DNA of 64,000 bases from Gari tellinella (Eukaryota > Mollusca > Bivalvia > Cardiida > Psammobiidae): contig OV277866.1 of the NCBI GenBank assembly GCA_922989275.2, positions 37,775,246-37,839,245 of the forward strand, read 5' to 3'. Numbering within the stretch: position 1 is the stretch's first letter; the number at the start of each line of letters is the position of its first letter. Below the pieces are notes generated by a model, which made no database searches, was not told the DNA's origin, and saw only the letters and a program-made list of their open reading frames with translations. A program made the translations under genes and the position numbers. This document shows positions 1 to 9,604 of this stretch, piece by piece.

Positions 1-95
1 TAGCAGACGGTAGTTTAAAGCAGGCTGAAAGTAAAGCAGAATGGTCATCTATCTTCAATAAATAGAAACAGGTTATGGGATGATGGTTTACTGTA
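1..95 (+). repeat. M1 MITE fragment with half an HP1 hairpin
   Basis: The stretch holds one HP1 arm (TTTAAAGCAGGCTGAAAGTA) followed directly by the M1-type outer sequence with AAACAGGTTATGGGATGATGG. The second arm is missing, so this is a deleted copy cut by the window edge. Confidence 0.6.
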
Positions 96-116
96 TGTAG
101 AAATAATGAGGGCTGG

Positions 117-262
117 GTCCAAGGTTATAAAGCATTTGAGTCTGGGTGTATTCTCAAGCATTTGATTGGTCAGATTTGAGCCTAGGCTCAAATCTGACCA
201 ATCAAATGCTTGAGAATGATTTTAGACTCAACTGAAAGGCTTTATAAATACCCTTGGACGCT
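117..262. repeat. M9 MITE with perfect 68-bp HP3 palindrome
   Basis: Positions 150-217 are a perfect palindrome with no loop; the apex is GAGCCTAGGCTC at 178-189. Imperfect outer inverted repeats (CCAAGGTTATAAAG on the left, CTTTATAAATACCCTTGG on the right) bound it. Three more copies occur in the window. No coding potential. The transposon superfamily is not recognisable from the ends. Confidence 0.8.
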
Positions 263-419
263 GAAGAGACATGCCCCTCTCTATTAGCCGGTGCATCTGT
301 TAAAAAGGTACATGTAGCAGTACATCGGTCATATCAGTGAATACATAAAGATATTTTCCTGTTTTTCCTGCATACCTCGATCATTTGTGCACGAATGTAT
401 CATTTGGGAAACTATACAG

Positions 420-536
420 TGATCCAATGTTATAAAGTATTTGAGTTGACTCTGAAATAGTTCTGAATCATTAATCTAACCAATCAAAAGCTTGAGAACG
501 GTCTTAGAGTCAACTCAAATGGTGTATTGCCTTGAA
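420..536. repeat. Decayed M9 copy
   Basis: It keeps the outer parts (CCAATGTTATAAAGTATTTG and GAGTCAACTCAAATGG) and one arm with CTAACCAATCAAAAGCTTGA. The other arm is lost, so the hairpin can no longer form. Confidence 0.6.
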
Positions 537-539
537 GAT

Positions 540-856
540 GACACAATCTATATGTACGAGCCTAATAGTTGGTGTTTCGTGCCCTTTACCTCCGAGCTTG
601 TTTTGCGGAAATCGGCATGGTGTTACGAATACGCATAATATGATGGCTGCTGTTGTTGCTGCTAATGTTTTATGTCCCGAATAAGCTTTTACAGGTGCGT
701 CATCCCATTGTCATCAGGATTGAGACAATGGTCAGCATCATGTCTATTACTGTGTGAACATTGCTGTAGTGGCCCTAAAAGGGCCGTTTGTTTCCGCTGG
801 TCGTCGAGAAGAAGGAAAATTAATGCTGTCTTGTCATGGAGGTGTTGCTGATTCTG
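540..856. other. Unannotated stretch
   Basis: No gene, RNA or clear repeat was recognised here. A short open frame running through it into the next element has no recognisable protein features. Confidence 0.4.
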
Positions 857-1094
857 GGGTCCGTTTCATAAAACTTGGTACGACAGAAACGGTCGTACGT
901 CAAAACTTTATAATACGTTTAATATCTGATTTCTCTACCTATTCGTGTCTTGTGACATCTCTTTGGATGTGTCTTTTCAAGACGATTCCAAAGAGATGTC
1001 ACAAAACAGGATAAGATAAAATAAATAATAATTTATACTTTCATAGTCTGACTTACAACATTTGTCATACGAAGTTTTTTATGAAACGGGCCCC
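857..1094. repeat. M8 MITE with HP4 hairpin
   Basis: The ends are inverted (GGGGTCCGTTTCATAAAAC and TTTTATGAAACGGGCCCC). In the middle is a stem of TTGTGACATCTCTTTGG closed by TCTTTTCAAGACGATTCC. The apex matches the hairpin of family M7, whose ends are different. A second copy is at 32490-32733. Confidence 0.75.
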
Positions 1095-1551
1095 TGGTTC
1101 CCGGTGGTTGGCTGTTAACAGTTCCATGATGCACATTATCTGATCCGGGACTCCCACTGGAAACCTGTCCGGTTATTCCAGAGCCTTGCTCAGATTCGGT
1201 CATACACATGTGTCCAAATGCAATCCCCATATTACCCTGCGCGTACATGTATCATGGATCTGATATGATGGTTCCTCGAGTGACGCATGTCGTTCCGTTA
1301 TGTCAGTTACAAGCAGAGAGCTGCCAGTTCTGGTTACTGATATGTCGATAGATGTAAGACGCCGCTGTAATTGCCTCTATCGCAATATGACTATTATGAT
1401 TGACCCGATTCCAATGCGTGATAGATTATAAAATAAGATTGAGCTTGCTACGGATGTGGAACTTTACTTTCTATCAATGAAGTAAACAATGCAATACGAG
1501 TATCATGCGTTTTTATCATAAACTTGTTTTGGGGAAATAGCGTTATAGCTA
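1095..1551. other. Unannotated stretch
   Basis: No gene or known repeat is supported here. A minus-strand open frame over 1033-1248 overlaps the M8 end and has no recognisable motif. Confidence 0.4.
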
Positions 1552-1776
1552 TTAACTCATTGAGCCCTAGTGACGCATGTATGCGTCCTCTATCAAAAGT
1601 GTACATATGTAGAGTACACTTGTCTAATGCAAACAGTGAAGTCCCTGATTAGAGGTGACTTCGCTGTTTTTTATTTTGAAATATATTATAAAAACAACCC
1701 TAAAAAGTCCGAAATGGACCATCCTTTATTGTAAACTGGAATTATCCATTGGAATTCTCAGGGGATAATGAGTTAT
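1552..1776 (-). repeat. M5 MITE, variant ends, HP2 shortened
   Basis: It begins TTAACTCATTGAGCCCTAGT and ends CAGGGGATAATGAGTTAT. The HP2 cassette (GCAAACAGTGAAGTCCCTGA) is shortened at its centre. The other end carries the M5 signature of AACCCTAAAAAGTCCGAAAT. The right TTAA has become TTAT. Confidence 0.7.
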
Positions 1777-2159
1777 AGTTATGATCCTGCATGGAATTAA
1801 TCACAGAGATGTAAAGCAGATCAGATGAAAGAATGGATGAATGTATGAGTTTGGTTTTACGGTACTGCAACACAAACTATGTCATTGGTATAGCGCCGAT
1901 GACTGATGAGTGATGGAAAAGTGAGATGATGATGATGAAAAACCCAATAACATTTTAGTAGCAAACAATGTGATATTTAAACAATAGAATGCATCATGAC
2001 GAATGTGAGGTATCCATTGCAACCAGTTTGGATCCAGATGAGACGCCGATTAACTAGGCGTATCATCTCGATACATGTATCAACTCAAAATAATATATAA
2101 AAAACAACTCTTTGCAACTCTGGTGATATTTTGTGATTAGATATTTGTTAAGAAATGCA
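1777..2159. other. Unannotated stretch with a decayed HP2 half
   Basis: Positions about 2018-2075 resemble a worn HP2 hairpin (CCAGTTTGGATCCAGATGAG, then ACTAGGCGTATCATC). The rest shows no gene or repeat. Confidence 0.4.
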
Positions 2160-2783
2160 TAGTACGAACAACGTATTTGATAATATCTAACAATAGATTA
2201 TAGGATAATTACATAATAATATTGTATAAAGAGACCATTAATAAGAGAATCGGTTAGTGATATTTAGTGATTAGATATATGTTGACTAATACATACAGTG
2301 GAGAATCTGTTATTCTTTCCCAATAAACGCATTTACGCTAAAACTATTATTTGCAGTGCAAACAGTTTGGAGCCAGATCAGACGCCGGGTAACCCGGCGT
2401 CTGATCAGGCTCCAAACTGTTTGCCACCATGACAAACATGAATTATCAGAATTGTCAAAAAGTTGTACTTTTCTACGTTTTAGCGCTTTGCGTTTGCATA
2501 CGTTTGCGTACGTTTGCGTTTAAATGGGAAAGAATAACAGATTCTCCACTGTATAGTAGTACGAACAACGTATTTGATAATGCCTAACAATATATTATAG
2601 TATACATAATAATATTGTATAAAGAGACCATTAATAAGAGAATCGGTTAGTGATATTTAGTGATTAGATATAGGTTGACTAATACATAGTACGAACAACG
2701 TATTTGATAATGCCTAACAATAGATTATAGGATACATAATAATATTGTACAAAGAGACCATTAATAAGAGAATCGGTTAAGAA
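2160..2783. repeat. Tandem repeat of about 130 bp, three copies, split by an M3 MITE
   Basis: The unit starting AGTACGAACAACGTATTTGA occurs at 2161, 2558 and 2688. Copies two and three are 130 bp apart. The first unit is separated from the second by the M3 element at 2296-2551, so the array supplies an approximate empty site for that insertion. Confidence 0.8.
2296..2551 (+). mobile_element. M3 MITE (256 bp), TA target
   Basis: Terminal inverted repeats CAGTGGAGAATCTGTTATTC and its complement at the right end are flanked by TA on both sides. The centre holds HP2 with the GACGCCGGGTAACCCGGCGTC apex. It is 10 bp longer than the other copies through an extra CGTTTGCGTA unit near the right end. 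The TA duplication and terminal CAGTG suggest a Tc1/mariner/pogo-type transposase acting in trans (inference). Confidence 0.85.
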
Positions 2784-2917
2784 ACGTGACTGCTAAATGC
2801 AAGATGCGAGTAAACAATGCAGAACGATCCTATACAAGCTTTCGGCATTATATTCATCTTGCACCAAGCAAACACGTTTGTCTGAGATTACAAATACAAA
2901 ATGTAGGTCTTCTTTTA

Positions 2918-3163
2918 CAGTGGAGAATCTGATATTCTTTCCCGTTTAAACGCAAACGTACGCAAACGCAAAACGCTTAAACGTAGAAAAGTACAACTTT
3001 TTGACAATTCTGATAATTCATGTTTATCTTGGTGGCAAACAGTTTGGAGCCTGATCAGACGCCGGGTTACCCGGCGTCTCATCTGGCTCCAAACTGTTTG
3101 CACTGCAAATAATAGTTTTAGCGTAAACGCGTTTATTGGGAAAGAATAACACATTCCCCACTG
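2918..3163 (-). mobile_element. M3 MITE (246 bp)
   Basis: Full-length copy in the opposite orientation to 2296-2551, flanked by TA on both sides. Arms and central HP2 are nearly intact; the right end has small substitutions (ACACATTCCCCACTG). Confidence 0.85.
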
Positions 3164-3532
3164 TAGTATCTGTAGATTAGAATATGCGTGAAGCTGTAAC
3201 ATATACAGATAAATCGAGCAATAACCTTGAATATTCTTTGGTTTCGCCCACTACAAAAATTGTGATCTACTTTTTATCTGCATCGATTTTGTATTTCGTC
3301 TAATTACAAACAGAATACATTTAAAAAGCATTATATAGTATAACACTGCATCTGAACTGGATTCACTGTGCTTAATAATGCAAAACCAGGTTTCGCTAGG
3401 CAAGTTCAAGATAAACTCTTTTCCTGTCGTAATATCGTCTGTTTTATAATTGTCATCGGCAAATCTTGCTAAAATCAGAATTATTATGTATCTTTTATTT
3501 GAAGAAATATAAAAGAGGTGAGTCAAACCGTC

Positions 3533-3592
3533 TGTATGTAGATCAGACGCCACGTTACGCAACATCTGATCTACATACAGATGGTTTGCAAC
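3533..3592. repeat. HP2-like hairpin, solo
   Basis: TGTATGTAGATCAGACGCCA faces CATCTGATCTACATACAGAT. The GATCAGACGCC apex is HP2, but the outer stem is a different sequence that still pairs with itself. No MITE ends were identified around it. Confidence 0.6.
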
Positions 3593-4186
3593 AATTAACT
3601 TGTCAAGTCGGGTTCAGCAGTTAAAAGTTTAAGGATATAGCTTGGTATCGCTGTGTCCAGTTATGACAGATTCCAATTATGGTATCGATTTTCTCTACTT
3701 CAGCAAGATATATCCCCTTCAGTAACACTAGTTTTGCCTGATTAGCATGTGCAAACAATGTAGCGTCTGATTTAGTGTCATGTAACCTACAAGCCGGAGC
3801 CAAACTGATAGCTGGAGATTTCGCCTCTTTTGAAATCTGTAGAGTGTAACTTCTGGAAAATGACCTCTTTAAAACCTGTAATCTGTCACAGTTGGCAATA
3901 GTTCTTGATATAACTTACCTTTCAACATTTTAACGAATGTGCTACATGTATGTGCCTGTATTTATATCTCATGCACATGCTTAGCTCAGGACAAGACGTT
4001 AAAAAGGAACTTTTTGACTGCACCTCGTTTCCCTGTCTTCAAAAACGGTTAATAAAATAATATTTGAATCATCATCCCCATATACTTCCCCAATTCGGAA
4101 ACCTCCCATTCGGAACGTTTTGCTCATTCAGGAAAGTTTCTGTGTACAGAGACTTTCTTCACGACAGAGTATTTGAAGTTCTTACT
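3593..4186. other. Unannotated stretch
   Basis: No gene, RNA or repeat could be supported. The short open frame at 3621-3803 on the minus strand has no recognisable features. Confidence 0.4.
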
Positions 4187-4415
4187 GAATGGGAAGACGT
4201 TATTCTTTGCCAATAAACGCGTTAACGTCAAATCACTTCTGCCCATTGCAAACAGTTTGGTACCAGATCAGACACCGGGTTACCCGGCGTCTGATCAGGC
4301 TCCAAACTGTTTGGAGCTCTATATAATTGAAATGAATTATAAGAAATGTCAAAAATTGTCATTGTCTACATTTTATTTCAATGCGCTTCCGTGTGAAATA
4401 AACGGATCATTTTGA
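4187..4415 (+). mobile_element. Decayed M3 MITE
   Basis: Subterminal sequence (ACGTTATTCTTTGCCAATAA) and the central HP2 palindrome at about 4246-4315 are recognisable, but both outer 15-20 bp have diverged. A second decayed hairpin trace with GATTCTAACGAGTAGTGACA (HP4-like) follows at 4419-4438. Confidence 0.65.
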
Positions 4416-4756
4416 AACGATTCTAACGAGTAGTGACAACAGGTAGAGTTATGTGGAACAGAGTGGTTAAACAATAAAGGAGACCATATTAGGATTAATT
4501 TCAATCGCTCTTATCTAGAACACCATAATTATGATAAATGTAGATTACCAGTAGCAGGCAATGTCAAAATGCTTATTCAATAAATGACCACGACATCTAT
4601 CTTTGTTTTTTATGTACCAAATTGCTTTCTGTCACGTCACAGAGTGGTATTGACCAGCCACCAACAGATCTCATAAATGTGTAGAAATAGTTATATATGT
4701 CCCTGGATATATATTACTGTGATACACACTTCCGGTCACGTCAGTGCCTCTTGCTA
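4416..4756. other. Mostly unannotated
   Basis: Apart from the HP4 trace at its start, no gene or repeat was recognised. Confidence 0.4.
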
Positions 4757-5002
4757 CAGTGGAGAATCTGTTATTCTTTCCCAATAAACGCGTTTACGCT
4801 AAAACTATTATTTGCAAAGCAAACAGTTTGGAGCCAGATCAGACGCCGGGTAACCCGGCGTCTGATCAGGCTCCAAACTGTTTGCCACCATGACAAACAA
4901 GAATGATCAGAATTGTCCACAAGTTGTACTTTTCTACGTTTTAGCGCTTTGCGTTTGCGTACGTTTGCGTTTAAACGGGAAAGAATAACAGATTCTCCAC
5001 TG
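4757..5002 (+). mobile_element. M3 MITE (246 bp)
   Basis: Intact ends CAGTGGAGAATCTGTTATTC and the matching right end, TA on both sides, complete HP2 hairpin at about 4819-4886. Confidence 0.87.
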
Positions 5003-5038
5003 TAAGTTGCTTTACAGTATCCCCTTCACTGACAAGAG

Positions 5039-5601
5039 TAGGGGTGACACGTCGATAGCCGATAGTATCGACTTAGATGTATTACAATAGCTGTAGTCAC
5101 GATAGTCGACTATCTATTGCAAACAAACAATCTATACTATCGATACTAACGGTGATAGTTTGATGTATTTTCGATAGTTATCCTTTATCACTTTCAACAA
5201 AGAAAGAATGTAGCTTTCCACAAGTTTGTACCAGTAATTTGAGATGGTCGGTTTGATTTTGTTAACAGTATGTATCTATTGTATTTAACCATTCCCTTAA
5301 TTCAATATAGAAGACATCTGGTTGCTTAAAGCAGGTTGAAAGAAAAGCAGAACGCCCCTTTAAGCGCATTCTGTTTTGCTTTCAGCATGCTTTAAGCTAC
5401 CATCTGAGAGGCTAGAGAAAACATTTTATGGTTCATATTAATAATACATGTTGTTTCATGTGTAAGAAACTATCATGATACATATAGTATTGCAATAATT
5501 AATCCAAGTATCGATAGTCTATCGTGACAATGTTTTCAACTATCGATAACTACCCATAACTTACGGTATCGTGATAGCGATGTTGGTCGCAACAGCCCTA
5601 T
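5039..5601. mobile_element. Possible hAT-like MITE with TATCGATA-rich ends
   Basis: The left end TAGGGGTGACACGTCGATAG and the right end CGTGATAGCGATGTTGGTCG followed by CAACAGCCCTA are loosely inverted, and TATCGATA motifs cluster in both flanks. TAGGG(N)TG ends are typical of hAT elements. I see no 8-bp target duplication, so this is tentative. A decayed M1 with HP1 lies inside at about 5283-5440. Confidence 0.35.
5320..5400 (+). repeat. HP1 hairpin of a decayed M1
   Basis: CTTAAAGCAGGTTGAAAGAA pairs with TTTTGCTTTCAGCATGCTTT around an apex of CGCCCCTTTAAGCGC. The left M1 flank (TTAACCATTCCCTTAATTC) is worn. Confidence 0.65.
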
Positions 5602-6199
5602 ACGATTTCATTAGCTTGAAAAAATTATCGTCTACTTTTAGTTCTCTTATCTAACTTTTAAGTATCTTGACTCAAGAAATATTGGAATAATGTCAAACAG
5701 TTTGGATCCAATTTTATTGCAAATAACTATTGTACTTGGGGTAAGGCAGTGCATGGTGTTAAAAGAAACTCACGGCGGAACACCAGTTAATATTGTTTGT
5801 CTTATATAGTTGTTCATTATATGTTTTATATCATGTATATGAAATGCCTTGTGTATAAGTTGAGTGCCTCATGGAAGATTAGTTTTGATAAAATGAACTA
5901 TCTCGTTAAATAAAGTCTTCATTATAATAATACTATCATTATTTCATTATTATTACTGTAGTATCATAAATAACTAAACAATAAGTAACTTATACAGATC
6001 GCATTGAAGGATTCCGTACATTTGATGTTGTTGCATGATATATTAGTTTCTTTAATTTTCAATTTTCTTTTGTAATTGGTGAAGGTGTTAATAATCACGG
6101 TTTAAACAAAATGCAAAAAGGATACCCAGGGCTGCCATAAGTTGACATGAAAAATCCTAAGATTTCCAAATTTGCATTTTTCAAGTGCGATTTTACGAA
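5602..6199. other. Unannotated AT-rich stretch
   Basis: No gene or complete element is visible. AGTTTGGATCC at about 5698 is a lone HP2 trace. ATTATTATTA-type low-complexity sequence occurs near 5930-5960. Confidence 0.4.
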
Positions 6200-6345
6200 T
6201 CGTACCTTTACCCCATAGCCTGTTTCTTGTTTCGTTGACATGCGACTACTTAAAGCAGGCTGTAAGTAAAGCAGAATGCGCCTTAAGGCGCATTCTGCTT
6301 TACTTTCAGCCTGTTTTAAGCTACCATGTACAGGAAAAAAATCCG
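6200..6345 (+). repeat. M1 MITE, left half with intact HP1
   Basis: The left end reads CTTTACCCCATAGCCTGTTT. It is followed by HP1 with an almost perfect palindrome (TGCGCCTTAAGGCGCA apex at about 6277-6292). The right M1 half is not recognisable. Confidence 0.7.
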
Positions 6346-6539
6346 AAGATTTAGGAAAAATCCGGAGAAATGGCAGCCCTGGATACCAATTACGTTCAGA
6401 AAATAAAAGTATCTTGAAAATATTGACGAGGTCTTATAATTTAATGGACTCTTTAATACTCGAATATGCAGTTGACATTCTTAACTACGACTACTATGCA
6501 CATGCATTGTGATAATTATCAGGTGATTATATATGCATG

Positions 6540-6627
6540 CTGCCGCTTAAAGCAATTTTAAAGTAAAACAGAAATCTCCATTAGGAGCTTTTCTGTTTCA
6601 GTGTCACATTGTTTAAGCTGTCACCGT
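6540..6627. repeat. HP1 hairpin, M2-like subtype
   Basis: CGCTTAAAGCAATTTTAAAG pairs with TGTCACATTGTTTAAGCTGT; the apex is AATCTCCATTAGGAGCTTTT. The AAAGCAATNT arm and the flanking GTCACC match M2, but no M2 ends are seen. Confidence 0.65.
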
Positions 6628-6629
6628 TC

Positions 6630-7049
6630 TTTCATATAATCAATTAGCCTTGTTTAATGGTCGTACTACAGAGAGTTTACTATACTTCTTTATCCAAAAC
6701 GTTTCTACTAAGTCAGGAAAAGATTCAACGGGTTTACAGTGGTAAAGCAATAGCTCAAAATAAAAAATAGTGGTGTTTATAAATCTCGCGTATCTAGAAA
6801 ATTTGGTGGTGAATCGCAGGTTAAAAGGAAATTGTCTAGTAGACGAAATGATTATCCAATAAGCGGACACGAAATCTATCTTTGTTTTCATTTCCCAAAT
6901 TGCTTTCTTTCATGCCAAAGTAATATGGAACAACATGACACTGACAAGACAGATTTCGTAAGTATGCAAAAATAGATTTGTGCGACACGCTAAATCTGTC
7001 ATGTATCACAGTGTCTGGAATACGGCCCCTGTCTGACAAATTGAGTTTT
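6630..7049. other. Unannotated stretch
   Basis: Two short minus-strand open frames lie here; neither shows a motif or splice context I can support. Confidence 0.35.
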
Positions 7050-7375
7050 TATTATGGAAACATACCATATTTGAAATTTCTAACGATTTAGTCTAATCTG
7101 AGTAGCAAATTGTTTGGAGTCTTAACAGACACCGTGTTATCCGGTGTATGATAAGACTCCAAACTGCAGTGGATATAATAAGTTAACCCTTTCACCGCCA
7201 GAATCGCCTAAAGTCGAATTTGCAAACAGTTTTGATCCTGATCAGACGCCGCGTTAATAATAATAACGACTTTATTTCATGTGAATTACATATTTGGTAT
7301 CTAACAAACAAACCAATTTTCAATATGGTCCACAAACAAAATTAACATATACAATACGAAGGAACACAATGTTAA

Positions 7376-7450
7376 ACCTTTGCAAACAGAGTGGACCCTG
7401 AAAAGACAGTTCCTGTAGGAGCTCTCCCCAGGGACTACTCTGTTTACTTA
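7376..7450. repeat. Decayed HP2 hairpin
   Basis: GCAAACAGAGTGGACCCTGA faces CCAGGGACTACTCTGTTTAC around a TCCTGTAGGAGCTC apex. Element ends are not recognisable. Confidence 0.55.
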
Positions 7451-7644
7451 AAGAATTTTAAAGATTAAGCTGAACATGATAATGCATAAGTGTCATTGTG
7501 AGAATTCAAATTTTGTTATCTATACATGAATATTGAATAGGTAGAGACAATATAAAGCCAAACAAAACGACGATTTAACAAATAGCAAAGATCTAGATCA
7601 ATGAAATTTCATAACAAACGGGAATGAATATACCAAAGATACTT

Positions 7645-7828
7645 CAAACCCTTTACTTCATGGTATATTTCTAGTATTGAAGAAAGGCGATCACTTAAAC
7701 AAGGTTGAAAGTAAATCAAAATGAGCCTAAATGTGCACCCTGTTTTACTTTAAACCCGCTTCAAGCCACCATCCACTAGAATACAAAAAACATTTTTCAT
7801 GAAACATATCTATGTAGTAAAGGGTTAA
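7645..7828 (+). mobile_element. M1 MITE, worn
   Basis: Ends AAACCCTTTACTTCATGG and TATGTAGTAAAGGGTTAA; internal HP1 is degraded but both arms remain (CAAGGTTGAAAGTAAATC and TTTTACTTTAAACCCGCTTC). Confidence 0.65.
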
Positions 7829-7926
7829 AGCAACATGTAGGTTTTGATCAAGATGATAGATCCATATTTATATCATAACTTATATACATAGAAGCCCTTA
7901 CAAGCAGCTAAGGCCTTGATCAGTCA

Positions 7927-8170
7927 TTAACCCTTAGCTCATCGCATATTCCAAAAACTACCCCTCATTTTATGGATACTATTCAAACCATTTATTTAAA
8001 AGTAGAATATAATGTATTTGAAAACTTAGAATGTTGTCTATTTCAGAATAATTTCTCCTTCTAGCAAACAATGTATACTCTGATCAGAGAGCTTCTTAAG
8101 GAAGTATCTCATCTGGGTCTACACTTTCAGCAGAAACTACTATCGACATAATTAGCGGGCTAAAGGTTAA
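7927..8170. mobile_element. M4-type MITE with HP2 of the GAGGGC subtype
   Basis: Ends TTAACCCTTAGCTCATCGC and TTAGCGGGCTAAAGGTTAA, each with TTAA. The same end type at 51347-51550 carries the GACGCC subtype of HP2, whereas here the hairpin is the M5-like type (TGATCAGAGAGCTTCTTAAG). Confidence 0.7.
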
Positions 8171-8233
8171 TAGTGTAACAGCCGATCAGGGGTTCAATAG
8201 CCAAAACAAAGCCTACATGAAACAATCGCAACA

Positions 8234-8462
8234 TTAACCCCTTACCGCACATGGCATAGTTCTAGTTTTGAAGACAGGTGATCACTTAAAGCAGGTTGAA
8301 AGTAAAGCAGAATGCGCCTTAAGATGCATTACGCTTTTTCAGTCAGCCTTAAGTTGCTAAGGTATAGATCTAGCAAATATTCTTATTTAACTTTTTGTAA
8401 ATAATTATGACTGCACAAATTGAATGCGCTTAAAGGCGCTTCGATGTGTGGTAATGGGTCAA
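8234..8462 (+). mobile_element. M1 MITE
   Basis: Ends TTAACCCCTTACCGCACATG and GTGTGGTAATGGGTCAA, with HP1 (GCGCCTTAAGATGCATTACG at the apex). The right TTAA has become TCAA. Confidence 0.7.
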
Positions 8463-8700
8463 GGAACGCAGTGGTTAGACTGGCACCTTAGGAATAGTGA
8501 TATAAACCCATATTAAACGTAAATAACAGCTTACTTCAGCTGCAAACTACAATATGCGGCGTATAGAAACCTTGGCGCCTTGTAATAAATTCCTTGTACA
8601 GTAATCTAACTTGTTTATATATATATTTAAACTATAGTAGGAAATGAACTTTCACTCCTGAGCAGCAAATTTGCATCACAATGCATAACAAGTGACTACA

Positions 8701-9246
8701 CTATCTGTCTAATTTAACCCATTTAAGGTATGAAGTTTTAAATGAGGCAAGTGAATGAGCATTTCTTATGCTCAAAGGCAAGCTATTCCAAACCATAGCT
8801 CCAGAATAGGCAAACGACCTCCTGAAAAATTCAGACTTTGGTTTGGGAGAATAAAACTGAGAATTTGATAAAGACCTTAAATTTCTATCATGCACATTTG
8901 ACTTTAGTGTGAACAAATCATATAAATATACAGGTGTCAAACCTTTGAATACTTTGAACATTAGAGTAGCTTTGTGAAATGTAACTCTTTCCGGAAAAGT
9001 CATCCACTTAAGTTCTTTAAAGAGATCAGCTGAATGCGCAGTTTTATCTTTATTAAGGATAAGCCTTGCTGCACGTTTTTGAAAACGAATGATTTTTTGT
9101 GCTTGCGATATTGAACATTTTCCCCAAATAACGCAACAATAGTCGAGATGAGGTAAGATGTAGGAGTTAAAAAACATTTTTCTCAATGGTATAGTTAGAA
9201 ACACTTTGATTCTTGAGAGGAGGTATAATAAGGAGTTACACTTTTT
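8701..9246 (-). pseudogene. LINE reverse transcriptase C-terminal fragment
   Basis: Minus-strand open frame, about 180 residues, without an initiating Met in its proper context. It reads from CNSLLYLLSRIKVFLTIP through YILPHLDYCCVIWG and FQKRAARLIL to FAYSGAMVWNSLPLSIRNA, ending with a stop at 8701. The segments HLDYC..IWG, QKRAAR and WNSLP.IR are hallmarks of the region after the palm/thumb in CR1/Jockey-like LINE ORF2 proteins. The catalytic YADD block is absent because of 5' truncation at about 9247, where an HP2 arm begins. It is therefore a dead copy belonging to the LINE at 7247-9247. Confidence 0.85.
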
Positions 9247-9604
9247 AAGTTACGCGGCGTCTGATCAGGATTAAAACTGTTTGACACCCGTTTCGATATT
9301 TTTTATGTCATACTCTAACTTTGAAATGATATTACAGACAATAATATTGAAGCAGAGGACACAATAACGGTGTAGGGGTAAAAAACTCAAAAATAATTTG
9401 GCGGTGAAAGGGTTAAGCAAGAACACGTTTATTTGGAAAGAATAATGTCGTCTCCACTTCCGACTTCCGGTTCAAACACGATGTCAATTTCGAGCAAGAA
9501 AATAACCGATTTATAATAATTCTAAGAAAGTTTTTACTGGAGAAACTCAAAAAAAGGCAAGGCTACAACTTCTTTGTTACTTTCGAGTGTTGATATCTAA
9601 CAGA

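Larger units (their letters stand above)
7247..9247 (-). mobile_element. 5'-truncated LINE, minus strand, inserted in an HP2 apex
   Basis: On the minus strand this runs from a truncated reverse transcriptase C-terminus (near 9247) through a 3' UTR to AATAAAGTCG and a TTATTATTATTA tail at about 7247-7270. Short 3' tandem tails of this kind are usual in CR1/L2/Jockey-like LINEs. The flanking GTTA at both junctions could be a short target duplication. Three MITEs landed in its 3' UTR. Confidence 0.75.
7183..9416. mobile_element. M4 MITE split by a LINE insertion
   Basis: The ends are a perfect 18-bp inverted repeat: TTAACCCTTTCACCGCCA at 7183 and its complement ending at 9416, each with TTAA. 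The HP2 hairpin is cut at its apex. The left arm (GATCAGACGCCGCGTTA) ends near 7247 and the right arm (GTTACGCGGCGTCTGATCAG) resumes near 9248. The roughly 2-kb interval is a LINE. The M4 itself lies inside a decayed M3-like copy: left hairpin at 7102-7166, right M3 end (GGAAAGAATAATGTCGTCTC) at 9438-9457. Confidence 0.8.
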
